From assembly GCA_021812385.1 (NCBI GenBank), contig JAKANO010000012.1, positions 1 to 64,000 of the forward strand: a stretch of DNA of 64,000 nt, given 5' to 3'. A program made the translations under genes and the position numbers. Position 1 is the first letter of the stretch, and each line of letters opens with the position of its first letter. Under the pieces are notes generated by a model that worked only from the letters and a program-made list of their open reading frames with translations, made no database searches and was not told where the DNA came from. Of this stretch, positions 39,684 to 53,994 are shown one piece after another. The DNA is from Pseudomonadota bacterium. Its GTDB lineage: Bacteria > Pseudomonadota > Gammaproteobacteria > Burkholderiales > Thiobacteraceae.

Positions 39684-41915
39684 TTAAGTAGCGATCGGAT
39701 CCACATCCAAGGCCCAGCGCACATTGCGTGTCTTGTGCGCTTGCAATGCTTCCATCCAAGCACCCAGGAATTTTTGCAAGGCGCCGCGCGTGCGCGCTTC
39801 GATCAACAGTTGCGCGCGCTCATTGCCGGCCAGGCGCGCCATCAGCGCCGGCACCGGATCGTAGACTTGGATGTTCTTGGCCCCGGGTGCGAGTTCGTGC
39901 GCGAGGGCGGCGGCGCTGCGCAAAAATTTTAGCGCGCTGTCGAGCGTGGCGGCTTCGGCGCGCAGCATGGCCTGGAAAGTATAGGGCGGCAGTCCGGCTT
40001 GTTCGCGCTCGGCCAAGGCGGCTTGCGCGAATTGTGCGTAGTCGCCGTGTTGCAGTGCGGCGAATAGGGGGTGCTCGGGAAACGCGGTTTGCACCAGTAC
40101 TTCGCCGCGGTCGGCGGCACGCCCGGCGCGCCCCGCGACTTGCAGCAATTGCGCGAACAATTGTTCGGAGGCGCGAAAGTCTGCGCTATATAAACCGCCG
40201 TCGGCATTCAACACGCCGACCAGGGTGAGCTTGGGAAAGTCGTGGCCCTTGGCCAGCATTTGCGTGCCGACCAGAATGTCGATTTCCTGCGCGTGGACCT
40301 TTTCCAGCATTTCGGCCAAGGCGTTTTTACGCCGCGTGCTGTCGCGGTCCACGCGCAGCACACGCGCTTCTGGGAATAGCTTTTGCAGCGCGGCTTCCAA
40401 GCGTTGCGTGCCTTGGCCCACCGGCGCCAAGTCCAGGTTGCCGCAGCTGGGGCAATGATGCGGCATGCGTTCTTCGTGGCCGCAGTGATGGCAGCGCAGG
40501 CGTTGCTCTTTTAGGTGCACCACCAAGCGGCTGCTGCAGCGCGGGCAGCCGGAAAGCCAGCCGCATTCGCCGCACAACAGCACCGGCGCGAAGCCGCGGC
40601 GGTTGATGAATAGCAGGCTTTGTTCGCCGCGCTTGATGCGCTGCTTGATGGCGGTGATGAGCGGTGCGCTGAAGCCTTCCAATAATTTTTCGCGTCGGAG
40701 ATCGAGGTAGCGCACGCTCGGCGGCATCGCATCTTGCACCGCGCGCGCTGACAATTCCAAAAGCCGGTAACGCCCGTGCAGCGCATTGTAGTAACTTTCC
40801 AAGGCCGGGGTGGCCGAACCGAGAATGATCGGAATGTTCGCATCCTTGGCGCGGAACACCGCCACATCGCGCGCCGAGTAGCGCATGCCGTCTTGCTGCT
40901 TGAAGGAGCTGTCGTGCTCTTCGTCGACGATGATCAATTGCAGATTGGCGCAGGGCGTGAACACCGCCAGGCGCGTGCCGAGCACGATTTGCGCGCTGCC
41001 TTGCGCGCTTGTTCCTTGCGCCAGGAGCCAATGCTTGAGGCGTTCGCTATCGTTCAGGTTGCTGTGCAGGCTGACGATGCTGGCTTCGGGAAAGCGCGCC
41101 TGGAAGCGTGCCTCCAACTGCGGTGTGAGATTGATTTCCGGCACCAGCACCAGCGCCTGCCCGCCGCGCGCCAGGGTGGCGGCGATGACTTGCAAATACA
41201 CTTCGGTCTTGCCGCTGCCGGTGACGCCGTGCAGCAGCCACGGCGTAAATCCGAGCGGCGCGCCGAGAATGGCGTCGACCGCAGTTTGTTGCTCGGGATT
41301 TAGTGCGTGTGCCGCGGCTTGCGCTGGCAGTGCGCTGACAGAACGTGTTGCGCTGAGCGGCATGGCGGATTGCCGCACCCATCCTGCCTCGAGCATGGCG
41401 CGCAGCACGCTGCCAGCGCTGGGCGAGAGTTCCATCAGCGTGCCGCGCGGGAGGAAATCTTGGCTTTGCAAGGCGCCGAGCAATTTGCGTTTGACCGCAG
41501 CGCGTTGCGGCAGCGCATCCAAGGCCAGCGCACGCCCCTCATCAGTGAGCGTATAGCAAGGCTCGGCTAAAGCGCGTGCGACTTTGGTGCGGCGCAGCCG
41601 CTGCGGCAAGATCATGGCCAGCACTTGGCCCAGCGGATAGTGGTAGTAGGCGCTGCAAAAATTGGCGAGCTTGAGAATTTCCTTGGGCAGGCGCGGCACG
41701 TCGCGCAGGATTTCCTTGAGCGGTTTGAGTTTGTATTTTGGGTTCTCCTCCCCGGCGGGCGGCTGCTCGGCGATGCCCACGATGACGCCCACCACCAGCC
41801 TGCGGCCAAACGGAACCAGCGCTCGCCGACCGATATCGTCCGCGCCGATGTGCTCGGCGGCATAGTCAAAATAGGTGTTTAGCGGCACATCAATAGCGAC
41901 GCGTGCGATTTTCAT
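39684..41915 (-). CDS. priA: Primosomal replication protein N' (PriA helicase)
   Basis: The protein is 743 aa. The N-terminal 3'-DNA-binding domain comes first; the helicase core has GVTGSGKTEVY (Walker A) and IVDEEHDSSFKQ (DEEH box), and the zinc-binding region has paired Cys motifs (CGECGWLSGCPRCSS, CHHCGHE, CPSCGNLDL). It restarts replication at stalled forks. The neighbouring AT-rich intergenic region holds DnaA-box-like sequences. Confidence 0.98.
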   Translation of the reverse strand: MKIARVAIDVPLNTYFDYAAEHIGADDIGRRALVPFGRRLVVGVIVGIAEQPPAGEENPKYKLKPLKEILRDVPRLPKEILKLANFCSAYYHYPLGQVLAMILPQRLRRTKVARALAEPCYTLTDEGRALALDALPQRAAVKRKLLGALQSQDFLPRGTLMELSPSAGSVLRAMLEAGWVRQSAMPLSATRSVSALPAQAAAHALNPEQQTAVDAILGAPLGFTPWLLHGVTGSGKTEVYLQVIAATLARGGQALVLVPEINLTPQLEARFQARFPEASIVSLHSNLNDSERLKHWLLAQGTSAQGSAQIVLGTRLAVFTPCANLQLIIVDEEHDSSFKQQDGMRYSARDVAVFRAKDANIPIILGSATPALESYYNALHGRYRLLELSARAVQDAMPPSVRYLDLRREKLLEGFSAPLITAIKQRIKRGEQSLLFINRRGFAPVLLCGECGWLSGCPRCSSRLVVHLKEQRLRCHHCGHEERMPHHCPSCGNLDLAPVGQGTQRLEAALQKLFPEARVLRVDRDSTRRKNALAEMLEKVHAQEIDILVGTQMLAKGHDFPKLTLVGVLNADGGLYSADFRASEQLFAQLLQVAGRAGRAADRGEVLVQTAFPEHPLFAALQHGDYAQFAQAALAEREQAGLPPYTFQAMLRAEAATLDSALKFLRSAAALAHELAPGAKNIQVYDPVPALMARLAGNERAQLLIEARTRGALQKFLGAWMEALQAHKTRNVRWALDVDPIAT

Positions 41916-42176
41916 AGGGTGCGCCGGAGCGGGTCTCTAGAACGGCCTATTTTCGGGCATTTCCAGCCTGTGGATAACTTTGTGCATATTATTATTTGCT
42001 TTGATACAAAGCGTTCCTGCTGTCAAGAGAGGGTAACAAAATAAAATGATTGTTTTTATAAGTAACAATTAAATCAATTGCATAAGCATATGCCGCCGCA
42101 ATTCATACGTAATTTTTATGGATTTATACATTAAAACAAAAGTGTGCATAAGTAGCGAGAAAAAGCAATGCGCGAG

Positions 42177-42197
42177 GCCCGGAAATACCGGGCTTTT
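42177..42197 (+). terminator. Hairpin with T run, plus-strand orientation, no known gene upstream
   Basis: GCCCGG-AAATA-CCGGGC is followed by TTTT. In this orientation it would end a plus-strand transcript from the AT-rich region, but no gene is annotated there; a small RNA is possible. Confidence 0.4.
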
Positions 42198-42234
42198 ACC
42201 GACTAAAACACGTGCTTAGCGCCTCTCAAGGCTT

Positions 42235-42264
42235 TAAAAGGCGGGTGCGGCGAGTGCGCACCCG
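42235..42264 (-). terminator. Probable terminator after gltD
   Basis: The stem CGGGTGCG/CGCACCCG with a 7-nt loop is followed on the minus strand by CCTTTT. It begins about 17 nt after the gltD stop. Confidence 0.6.
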
Positions 42265-42280
42265 GCGTAACTAACGTAAC

Positions 42281-43744
42281 TTAACGCGGCAAAACCGAGC
42301 TGCCCATCAAGAACTCATCCACCGCGCGTGCACACTGCCGGCCTTCGCGAATCGCCCATACCACCAGCGATTGGCCGCGGCGCATGTCGCCGGCGGCGAA
42401 CACCTTGGCATTGGAAGTTTGGTAGCAGGCCTCGCCATCCGTCGTGGCCTTGGCATTGCCGCGCGCATCTTTTTGAATACCGAAGGCATCCAAGACTTGC
42501 GTCACGGGTGAGACGAAGCCCATGGCCAGCAACACCAGATCGGCCGGCATTTCGAATTCCGAATTCGGCACTTCTTGCATCTTGCCGTCTTTCCACTCGA
42601 CGCGCGCCGCGATCAGTTTGGTCACCTTGCCGTCCTTGCCTTCCAAGCGCTTGGTGGCGACCGCCCAATCGCGCTGGCAGCCTTCCTCGTGCGAGGACGA
42701 GGTGCGCAGCTTGGTCGGCCAGTAGGGCCACACCAAGGGCTTATTTTCCTGCTCCGGCGGCTGCGGCATGAGCTCGAACTGGGCGACGCTGGCCGCGCCG
42801 TGGCGGTTGGAGGTGCCGACGCAATCGGAGCCGGTATCGCCGCCGCCGATCACCACCACATGCTTGCCGGTGGCCATGATTTGATCTTTGAACGTATCGC
42901 CGGCGTCGACCTTGTTTTGCGGCGCGAGAAATTCCATGGCGAAGTGCACGCCTTGCAGCTCGCGTCCCGGCACCGGCAAGTCGCGCGGCAGTTCAGCGCC
43001 GCCGGCCAGGATCACCGCGTCGAAGCTTTGTTCGAGTTCGGCCGGAGAGATGGTTTGCTGCGACCAATTGGCGATATGCGCCGGGAAATCCTGGCCGATG
43101 AACACGCCGGTGCGGAACTCCACGCCTTCCGCCTGCATCTGCTCGACGCGGCGGTCGATGTGGGATTTTTCCATTTTGAAATCGGGGATGCCGTAGCGCA
43201 TCAGGCCGCCGATGCGGTCATTCTTCTCGAACACGGTGACGCTATGCCCGGCGCGCGCCAATTGCTGCGCGGCGGCCAAACCGGCCGGGCCGGAGCCGAC
43301 CACGGCAATTTTTTTGCCGGTCTTGATTGCGGCCGGTTGCGGCGTAATCCAGCCGTTTTCCCAACCCTTGTCGACGATGAAATGTTCGATCGATTTGATG
43401 CCGACCGGGTCGCGGATCAGGCCCAGAGTGCAAGCGGTCTCGCACGGCGCGGGGCAGATGCGGCCGGTGAATTCGGGAAAGTTGTTGGTCGAATGCAAGG
43501 TGTCGAGCGCGGCGCGATAATCGCCGCGATACACGAGATCATTCCAATCCGGGATGATATTGTTGACCGGGCAGCCGTTGTTGCAAAACGGGATACCGCA
43601 GTCCATGCAGCGCGCGCCCTCGGTCTTGGCTTGTTCGTCGCTTAAAGGCTGCACGAACTCGTGATAGTTTTTGACGCGCGTCTCGGGCGGCAAATAGCTT
43701 TCGTTCTGCCGTTGAAACTCCATGAAACCGGTGATCTTGCCCAT
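42281..43744 (-). CDS. gltD: Glutamate synthase (NADPH) small subunit
   Basis: The protein is 487 aa. N-terminal Fe-S cysteines ([29 protein letters not shown]) are followed by two nucleotide-binding domains: FAD site [15 protein letters not shown] and NADPH site [16 protein letters not shown]. It passes electrons from NADPH to the large subunit for glutamate formation from glutamine and 2-oxoglutarate. It lies 186 nt downstream of gltB with a palindromic repeat between them. Confidence 0.98.
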   Translation of the reverse strand: MGKITGFMEFQRQNESYLPPETRVKNYHEFVQPLSDEQAKTEGARCMDCGIPFCNNGCPVNNIIPDWNDLVYRGDYRAALDTLHSTNNFPEFTGRICPAPCETACTLGLIRDPVGIKSIEHFIVDKGWENGWITPQPAAIKTGKKIAVVGSGPAGLAAAQQLARAGHSVTVFEKNDRIGGLMRYGIPDFKMEKSHIDRRVEQMQAEGVEFRTGVFIGQDFPAHIANWSQQTISPAELEQSFDAVILAGGAELPRDLPVPGRELQGVHFAMEFLAPQNKVDAGDTFKDQIMATGKHVVVIGGGDTGSDCVGTSNRHGAASVAQFELMPQPPEQENKPLVWPYWPTKLRTSSSHEEGCQRDWAVATKRLEGKDGKVTKLIAARVEWKDGKMQEVPNSEFEMPADLVLLAMGFVSPVTQVLDAFGIQKDARGNAKATTDGEACYQTSNAKVFAAGDMRRGQSLVVWAIREGRQCARAVDEFLMGSSVLPR

Positions 43745-43790
43745 GACTTATCCCAATCGAGTATTGCGTTTATCCTAGAAAAATTTATTT

Positions 43791-43912
43791 GCCACAGAGA
43801 ACACAGAGTTCACAGAGTTCACAGAGTTCACAGAGGAATCGGGGTTCGTAGGGAGAGCGTGCGGAAAGTGAAACCCTCCAGTGAATCTCTGTGTGCTCTG
43901 TGACCTCTGTGG
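43791..43912. repeat. Palindromic repeat with 9-nt CACAGAG units between gltB and gltD
   Basis: The left arm (43791-43836) has five CACAGAG-type units at 9-nt spacing, three of them identical TTCACAGAG. The right arm (about 43886-43912) has the reverse-complement units and ends CTCTGTGGC. The unit and both closing ends match the repeat at 12759-12822; here the loop is about 50 nt. Confidence 0.85.
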
Positions 43913-43930
43913 CTGCATTTGCATTTTGGC

Positions 43931-48607
<4,677 letters not shown>

Positions 48608-48677
48608 CACCGACTCCACTGTATTTTTAATTTGGAAATCAAGGATAGAGCAGCAAAATAGATACTTCAACCCAAAC

Positions 48678-49531
48678 AATTGGGGTCAGAGTCGAATTAA
48701 ATTGATTTTTTATGGCGGGATAACCTAATTGGGGACAGAGTGGTTCGGTACCGGTGTTTACCGGGGACCGGCCTGGGTGGCGGGCTTTTTCTTGAACGGC
48801 CGCCCTCTCTTGCCGGGGCTGACGCGCCGCAAAGTGTGTTTTTCCAGTTGCGTTTTGAATTCCTCCGATCCAATCGCCCAGCCCTTAATGGCTGACTTGC
48901 GCATCTTGTCGAGATCCTCTGGTGTGAGCGCTTGCTCTGCTAATTCCTTATAAGCAGCCTCACGTTCAAATGGCGTATTGCCTAGAGCCCAATACAGCGG
49001 ATGCTCTGAGATGAGCGGATCGGTTCGCATACCAATGTGATGTTGATAGCTGGACCAAGGATAATCGGCCGGCGCGACAACCATGCCGGCGCGCACCGGG
49101 TTAAGTTCGATATAGCGGCTGCAGGTCAAAAAATATCGTTCGGAATCGATAACCGCAGTTTTAAAGCGCCCTTGCCACAAGGTGCCGCTGCGCTGGTATT
49201 TATGATTGAAGTAGGGAACATAGTGGCGCCCCACCCATTGCATCATGCGCGCCAAGCCGATGTTGTCGCACGGGGTGGCCAGAAGATGCAAGTGGTTACT
49301 CATTAAGACATAGGCGTGAATCGCGACATTGAACTGTTTGGCTGCGTCGCGCAGCCAGCCGAGGAAAATGCCATAGTCCGCAGCATCGCGAAAAATCAAC
49401 TGCCGATCATTGCCGCGCTGAATGACATGGTGCGGCTGCTGCGGGATAACGAGTCGTGGGAGGCGAGCCATTTTTGCAAGTGCTTGTTAAAACGCAAAGT
49501 CTAGCAAATTAAATTGACTCTGACCCCAATT
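48678..49531. mobile_element. RAYT-type element bounded by AATTGGGGTCAGAGTC inverted repeats
   Basis: A 16-nt perfect terminal inverted repeat (48678-48693 and 49516-49531), with weaker likeness for about 12 further bases inwards, encloses one transposase gene. An internal near-copy, AATTGGGGACAGAGT, lies at 48727-48741. The right end stops 2 nt from the hemE stop codon and the left end is 70 nt upstream of the gltB start. No target duplication is evident. Confidence 0.75.
48758..49471 (-). CDS. REP-associated tyrosine transposase (Y1/HUH family)
   Basis: The protein is 237 aa. It starts with the usual MARLPRLVIPQQPHHVIQRGN; the HUH metal motif is His60-Leu-His62 (MSNHLHLL), and the tyrosine region is ERYFLTCSRYIELNPVRAGM with Tyr113 and Tyr120, one of which should be the nucleophile. 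The C terminus is basic (KRGRPFKKK). RAYT proteins cleave single-stranded palindromic DNA and are related to IS200/IS605 transposases. The frame is intact. It is enclosed by inverted repeats, which suggests recent activity. Confidence 0.93.
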   Translation of the reverse strand: MARLPRLVIPQQPHHVIQRGNDRQLIFRDAADYGIFLGWLRDAAKQFNVAIHAYVLMSNHLHLLATPCDNIGLARMMQWVGRHYVPYFNHKYQRSGTLWQGRFKTAVIDSERYFLTCSRYIELNPVRAGMVVAPADYPWSSYQHHIGMRTDPLISEHPLYWALGNTPFEREAAYKELAEQALTPEDLDKMRKSAIKGWAIGSEEFKTQLEKHTLRRVSPGKRGRPFKKKPATQAGPR

Positions 49532-49533
49532 AA

Positions 49534-50595
49534 TTAATGGAACCCTGTGGATAGCTCGTGGACGGCATCGACCAAGGCGGCGACGTTTTCCGGCGGGGTG
49601 AATTGCGAGACGCCATGACCCAGGTTAAATACATGGCCGCTGCCTTGGCCGTAGCTTTCGAGGATTTTGCGGACTTCTTGGCGGATGGTCTTCGGGTCGG
49701 AAAACAGCACCATGGGGTCCATATTGCCTTGCAATGCGACTTTGTCGCCGACGCGGCCGCGTGCTTGGCCGATGCTGCACATCCAATCCAAGCCGACGGC
49801 GTCGCAGCCGATGGCGGCGATCTTATCCAGCCATACGCCGCCGCCCTTGGTGAACACGATGGAGGGGACGCGCAGGCCATCATGTTCCTTGATCAAGCCT
49901 TGGACGATTTGGCGTAAATAAGCGAGCGAGAACTCCTCATAAGCGCTGCTGGAGAGCATGCCGCCCCAAGTGTCGAAAATCTGTACCGCTTGCGCGCCGG
50001 CAAGAATTTGCGCGTTGAGGTAATCCGTGACGGCTTTGGCGTTGACTTGCAGAATGTGATGCAGCAATTCCGGGCGCTGGTAGAGCATGGTTTTGGTGGT
50101 GCGGAAGTCGTCGCTGCCCCCGCCCTCGATCATGTAACAAGCGAGCGTGAACGGCGAACCGGAAAAGCCGATCAGGGGCACGGAATTATCCAAGGCCTTG
50201 CGAATTTGCCGCACCGCATCCAGGACATAACCCAAATGCGCTTCGGGATCTGGTGCAGTCAAATCGCGAATCGCCCATTCTTCGCGCAAAGGGCGCTCGA
50301 ATTTTGGCCCTTCCCCTGCGGAGAAGTACAAGCCCAGGCCCATCGCATCGGGGATGGTCAGGATGTCGGAAAACAGGATTGCCGCGTCCAGCCCGAAGCG
50401 CGCCAGCGGTTGCAACGTAACTTCGGTCGCAAAATCTGGGTTCTTGCACAGGCTGAGAAAGTCGCCGGCGCGCGCCCGGGTTTGGTTGTACTCCGGGAGA
50501 TAGCGCCCGGCTTGGCGCATGATCCAAATGGGTGTGTAGGGAACCGGTTCCTTCAACAAAGCGCGGAGAAAGGTGTCATTTTTTAATTTAGTCAT
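49534..50595 (-). CDS. hemE: Uroporphyrinogen decarboxylase
   Basis: The protein is 353 aa. The signature [13 protein letters not shown] near the N terminus, [11 protein letters not shown] with the catalytic Asp, [16 protein letters not shown] and GNMDPMVLF are all intact. It converts uroporphyrinogen III to coproporphyrinogen III in heme synthesis. Its stop codon is 2 nt from the end of the RAYT element, so the insertion nearly touched the coding region without damage. It is divergent from lipA. Confidence 0.98.
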   Translation of the reverse strand: MTKLKNDTFLRALLKEPVPYTPIWIMRQAGRYLPEYNQTRARAGDFLSLCKNPDFATEVTLQPLARFGLDAAILFSDILTIPDAMGLGLYFSAGEGPKFERPLREEWAIRDLTAPDPEAHLGYVLDAVRQIRKALDNSVPLIGFSGSPFTLACYMIEGGGSDDFRTTKTMLYQRPELLHHILQVNAKAVTDYLNAQILAGAQAVQIFDTWGGMLSSSAYEEFSLAYLRQIVQGLIKEHDGLRVPSIVFTKGGGVWLDKIAAIGCDAVGLDWMCSIGQARGRVGDKVALQGNMDPMVLFSDPKTIRQEVRKILESYGQGSGHVFNLGHGVSQFTPPENVAALVDAVHELSTGFH

Positions 50596-50682
50596 GGTGT
50601 GTAGGCGCAGCCGGAGAGCAAGAGGTGCTTTGAGTTGGTGGAGTTAGACCGGCAATTTTACCTGAAAGCGCAACAACGTGGT

Positions 50683-50711
50683 TTGCGCATGCTGGCGGCT
50701 TGGCCTATCAT
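50683..50711 (+). promoter_or_regulatory. Candidate sigma70 promoter of lipA
   Basis: TTGCGC (50683-50688) and TATCAT (50706-50711) are 17 nt apart, about 30 nt before the lipA start. Confidence 0.4.
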
Positions 50712-50741
50712 GCCCTGCCCAAGTGCGTATAAAGCAGCAGA

Positions 50742-51677
50742 ATGACCATAGAATCACGTCAAAAAGGCAAGGCCAAAACCGACCGCATACCGATCAAAAT
50801 CGTGCCGGAACAAATCCTGCGCAAGCCGAGCTGGATCCGCGCGAAGTCCCCGAATAGCCCACGCTTTTTTGAAATCAAGCAAATCCTGCGCGAGCACCAG
50901 TTGCATACGGTGTGCGAGGAAGCTTCCTGCCCCAACATCGGCGAGTGTTTTTCGCACGGCACGGCGACCTTCATGATCTTGGGCGATATGTGCACGCGAC
51001 GCTGCCCGTTTTGCGATGTGGCGCACGGCAAGCCGCAAGCGCCCGATCAGGCCGAGCCGGAAAACCTGGCCAAAACCATTGCCGCCATGCAGCTGAAATA
51101 CGTGGTGATCACCAGCGTGGATCGGGATGATTTGCGCGATGGCGGAGCGCAGCATTTTGTCGATTGCATCGGCGCGGTACGCCAGCATGCACCGCAGACC
51201 AAGATCGAAGTTTTAGTGCCGGACTTCCGCGGCCGTTTGGATGTGGCGTTGGAAATTTTGGGCCAGGCGCCGCCTGACGTGATGAACCACAATCTCGAAA
51301 CGGTGCCGCGCCTGTATAAAGCGGCACGCCCGGGCGCGGATTACGCGCACTCGCTGCAGCTATTAAAAGATTTCAAGGCCAAGCATCCGCAGGTGCCGAC
51401 CAAATCCGGATTGATGGTGGGTCTGGGCGAAACCGATGCGGAAATACTCGAAGTCATGCGCGATCTGCGTGCGCATCATGTGGACATGCTGACCATCGGA
51501 CAATACTTGCAACCGTCGCAGCATCACCTGCCGCTGAAGCGCTTTGTCACCCCGGAGGAGTTCAAGGCGTTTGAGCGGGCTGCCATCGAAATGGGGTTCG
51601 TCAACGCCGCTTGCGGGCCGATGGTGCGCTCGTCATATCACGCCGATTTGCAAGCGAAAGACGCCAAGGTCGTATAG
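50742..51677 (+). CDS. lipA: Lipoyl synthase (radical SAM)
   Basis: The protein is 311 aa. The auxiliary cluster motif is Cys58-x4-Cys63-x5-Cys69, the radical SAM motif Cys84-x3-Cys88-x2-Cys91 (CTRRCPFC), and the C-terminal RSSYHAD holds the Ser ligand. It inserts sulfur into octanoyl groups on lipoyl-dependent enzymes. lipB, its common partner, is not adjacent. It converges with the ABC permease gene, 4 nt apart. Confidence 0.98.
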   Translation: MTIESRQKGKAKTDRIPIKIVPEQILRKPSWIRAKSPNSPRFFEIKQILREHQLHTVCEEASCPNIGECFSHGTATFMILGDMCTRRCPFCDVAHGKPQAPDQAEPENLAKTIAAMQLKYVVITSVDRDDLRDGGAQHFVDCIGAVRQHAPQTKIEVLVPDFRGRLDVALEILGQAPPDVMNHNLETVPRLYKAARPGADYAHSLQLLKDFKAKHPQVPTKSGLMVGLGETDAEILEVMRDLRAHHVDMLTIGQYLQPSQHHLPLKRFVTPEEFKAFERAAIEMGFVNAACGPMVRSSYHADLQAKDAKVV

Positions 51678-51681
51678 CGCA

Positions 51682-52470
51682 TCAGCTCAGCAAGCGCTTG
51701 CGCGTCAGTCCCAGCGCGATATAAAACCCCGCCGCGCCATAAGCGATCAGCACCATCACGTGCAACCAAGCTTGCGTTGGTATGTGGCCCAGCATCAGCG
51801 GCCGCACCAGATTGATGGCGTGGGTGAGCGGCAGGAAAGCCGCGATGTTTTGCAATATCGCGGGCATCTGGCTGACCGGAAAAAATACCCCGCACAGCAG
51901 CACCATCGGCGTGATGACGAGGGTGAAGTAGTAGAGAAAAAAATCATAGCTGGGCGACACCGCATTCATCACCAAGCCCATGCCGGAAAAACAAAAGCCG
52001 ATCAATACCACCACCGGAATGATCCACAGCGAAAGCCAGAACGAGGCCTGTAATTGCAGGGCCCAAATAATCACCAGAATGGCGATGCCGGAGAGCAGGC
52101 TTTTGGTGGAGGCCCAGACCAGTTCACCGAGCACCACGTCGTCGAGCGTGAGCGGCGTATTCAAAATCGCGTCCCAAGTTTTTTGCACATGCATGCGCGA
52201 AAACCCCGAGTACAGCACTTCGAAGGTGGCGCTATTCATGGTGGAGTAGCACACCGTGCCGGCCGCGAGAAAGGCGATATAGGGCACGCCGGCAACGCTG
52301 GGCATCAGGCTGCCCAGGCCGTAACCCAGGCCCAGCATGTACAGCATCGGGTCGGCCAAATTGCCGAGGATGGCGGGAATGGCGAGTTTTTTCCAAACCA
52401 GATAATTGCGGCGCCACACGGGAATGAAGCGCAAGCTGAGAGTTGGCAGAGTCAAGTAGTTGCGCGACAT
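51682..52470 (-). CDS. ABC-2 type transporter permease (NodJ-like)
   Basis: The protein is 262 aa with six predicted membrane segments, of the ABC-2 family (patterns AGTVCYSTMNSATFEVLYSGFSRMHVQKTWDAILNTPL and LTHAINLVRPLMLG). This subfamily includes NodJ and exporters of lipids, polysaccharides or drugs. It lies 4 nt downstream of the ATPase gene and must be its partner. The substrate is unknown; the alpha/beta hydrolase upstream gives no clear hint. Confidence 0.9.
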   Translation of the reverse strand: MSRNYLTLPTLSLRFIPVWRRNYLVWKKLAIPAILGNLADPMLYMLGLGYGLGSLMPSVAGVPYIAFLAAGTVCYSTMNSATFEVLYSGFSRMHVQKTWDAILNTPLTLDDVVLGELVWASTKSLLSGIAILVIIWALQLQASFWLSLWIIPVVVLIGFCFSGMGLVMNAVSPSYDFFLYYFTLVITPMVLLCGVFFPVSQMPAILQNIAAFLPLTHAINLVRPLMLGHIPTQAWLHVMVLIAYGAAGFYIALGLTRKRLLS

Positions 52471-52474
52471 GGGT

Positions 52475-53386
52475 TTAATCGCGCAACTCGCGCCCGGTAA
52501 GTTTTAAAAACACATCTTCCAAGCTCGCCGGGCGGTGCAGGAAACGCAGGTGCGTTTGCGTGTGCAAGTTTTGCATCAGCGCGGCGCCATCGCTGCTGTA
52601 GCAAAACAGCGTCTCGCCGACATTTTCGTGGCGCGCGCACAATTGCGCGGCGAAGCTGTCGCGCCAGTGCGCAATGTTTTCGCCATAGAGTTCGGTCACG
52701 CAGGGTTCGATGTGCTGCGCGATTAATTCGCGCGGCGCACCTTCGGCGATCAGGCGCCCGTGATCCAAGATCACCAAGCGATCGCACAGGCGCTCGGCTT
52801 CTTCCATGAAGTGCGTGGTCAGGATAATGGTCTTGCCTTGGTTGAGCAGGCGGCGCAGGCCTTGCCACATTAAGTGCCGCGCCTGCGGGTCGAGGCCGGT
52901 GGTGGGCTCGTCGAGAAAAATTAAATCCGGGTCGTTGACCAGGGCGCGCGCGAGCGTGAGGCGGCGTTTCATGCCGCCGGATAAATCCTGAATTTTGGCA
53001 TCGGCGCGATTGCTCAGGCCGGCAAAATCCAATAGCGCCGGTATGCGCTGCGCGATTTCTGTTTTGCTTAAGCCGAAATAGCGGCCATACACCATGAAGT
53101 TTTCAATCACGCTGAAATCCGGGTCGAGGTTGTCCAATTGCGGCACCACACCGACACGTTGTCGGACCTCGCGCGCTTGCTGCGGAATCGCGTGCCCGAA
53201 CATTTGAATCTGCCCCGAATCGGGCGCAATCAATCCCAGCAATAAGCGCAGGGTGGTGGTTTTGCCCGCGCCATTCGGCCCGAGTATGCCGAAGCACTGG
53301 CCTTTTTCGATGGCAAGATTGACCCCATCGACGACGGCTTGGTCGCCATAGGATTTACGCAAATGTTGCGCGCTTAGCACGGACAT
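52475..53386 (-). CDS. ABC transporter ATP-binding protein (NodI-like)
   Basis: The protein is 303 aa. Walker A is GPNGAGKTT (36-44), followed by the signature LSGGMKRRLTLARAL and Walker B LIFLDEPTTGLDPQARH. The C-terminal extension of about 80 residues is typical of the NodI/DrrA group. The start at 53386 matches the family N terminus (MSVLSAQHLRKSYG). It overlaps the hydrolase stop by 13 nt and precedes the permease by 4 nt. Confidence 0.95.
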   Translation of the reverse strand: MSVLSAQHLRKSYGDQAVVDGVNLAIEKGQCFGILGPNGAGKTTTLRLLLGLIAPDSGQIQMFGHAIPQQAREVRQRVGVVPQLDNLDPDFSVIENFMVYGRYFGLSKTEIAQRIPALLDFAGLSNRADAKIQDLSGGMKRRLTLARALVNDPDLIFLDEPTTGLDPQARHLMWQGLRRLLNQGKTIILTTHFMEEAERLCDRLVILDHGRLIAEGAPRELIAQHIEPCVTELYGENIAHWRDSFAAQLCARHENVGETLFCYSSDGAALMQNLHTQTHLRFLHRPASLEDVFLKLTGRELRD

Positions 53387-53976
53387 AGTTCGAGGATGTG
53401 GTGTTTCAGCTCGCTGAGCTTTTTGTGGAAAAAATGATCGGCATCGCGCACCACGGCCAAAGTGACGCCGTGTTGCGTTGCCCAGGCGCGCACTTGCGCA
53501 ATCGGTACCAGCTCGTCGCATTCGCCATGGATCACCAGGGTGTTGGCGGGTGCTGTGCCCATCTGGAACAGATTGAGCGCTGGCCCGACGAGCAGCAGGT
53601 GTTTGGGGTGCGCGGTTTCGCTGACGCGGCTTTGCACCACCGCGCCGAACGAAAAACCCGCCAATACCAGCGGCAAATCCGGATAGCGCTCGCGCACGAA
53701 ACTCAATACGGCTTGCATATCCGCGACTTCGCCTTCGCCGTGACCATACTCGCCTTCGCTCGCGCCCACGCCGCGGAAATTCGGCCGTACCGCGACGTAC
53801 CCGAGATCGAGCAAGGTTTTGGCCAGTGTGGTGACAACTTTATTTTCGAGCGAGCCGCCATGCAACGGGTGCGGGTGGGCGATCAGCGCCAAGCCGCGCC
53901 GCTCGGGGCCGGGATCATCGATCACGGTCTCGATCTTGCCCCCAGGGCCGTCAATGCGAAGCTTGTAGCGCGGCAC
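53374..53976 (-). CDS. Alpha/beta hydrolase of the short serine hydrolase group
   Basis: The protein is 200 aa. The catalytic triad is readable: Ser109 in GFSFGA, Asp154 in HGECDELVP and His181 in DADHFFHKKL. The pattern RRGLALIAHPHPLHGGSLENKVVTTLAK is widespread in small proteobacterial hydrolases with no firm function. It is cytosolic (no signal peptide) and co-transcribed with the ABC genes. Confidence 0.88.
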   Translation of the reverse strand: MPRYKLRIDGPGGKIETVIDDPGPERRGLALIAHPHPLHGGSLENKVVTTLAKTLLDLGYVAVRPNFRGVGASEGEYGHGEGEVADMQAVLSFVRERYPDLPLVLAGFSFGAVVQSRVSETAHPKHLLLVGPALNLFQMGTAPANTLVIHGECDELVPIAQVRAWATQHGVTLAVVRDADHFFHKKLSELKHHILELCPC

Positions 53977-53994
53977 TTTTGAGAATCTTCAGGA

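Larger units (their letters stand above)
41916..42280. other. AT-rich intergenic region between priA and gltD with DnaA-box matches
   Basis: No gene is seen in these 365 nt. The part at about 41980-42170 is much richer in A and T than the surrounding genes. TGTGGATAA (41969-41977) and TGTGCATAA (42143-42151) are reverse complements of TTATNCACA DnaA boxes; TGTGCATAT at about 41981 is one base off. Two hairpins lie at the gltD side. Confidence 0.6.

Noticed and set aside
43791-43836. CRISPR-like array
   Set aside because: The units repeat directly every 9 nt without unique spacers and are mirrored by an inverted arm; no cas gene is present.
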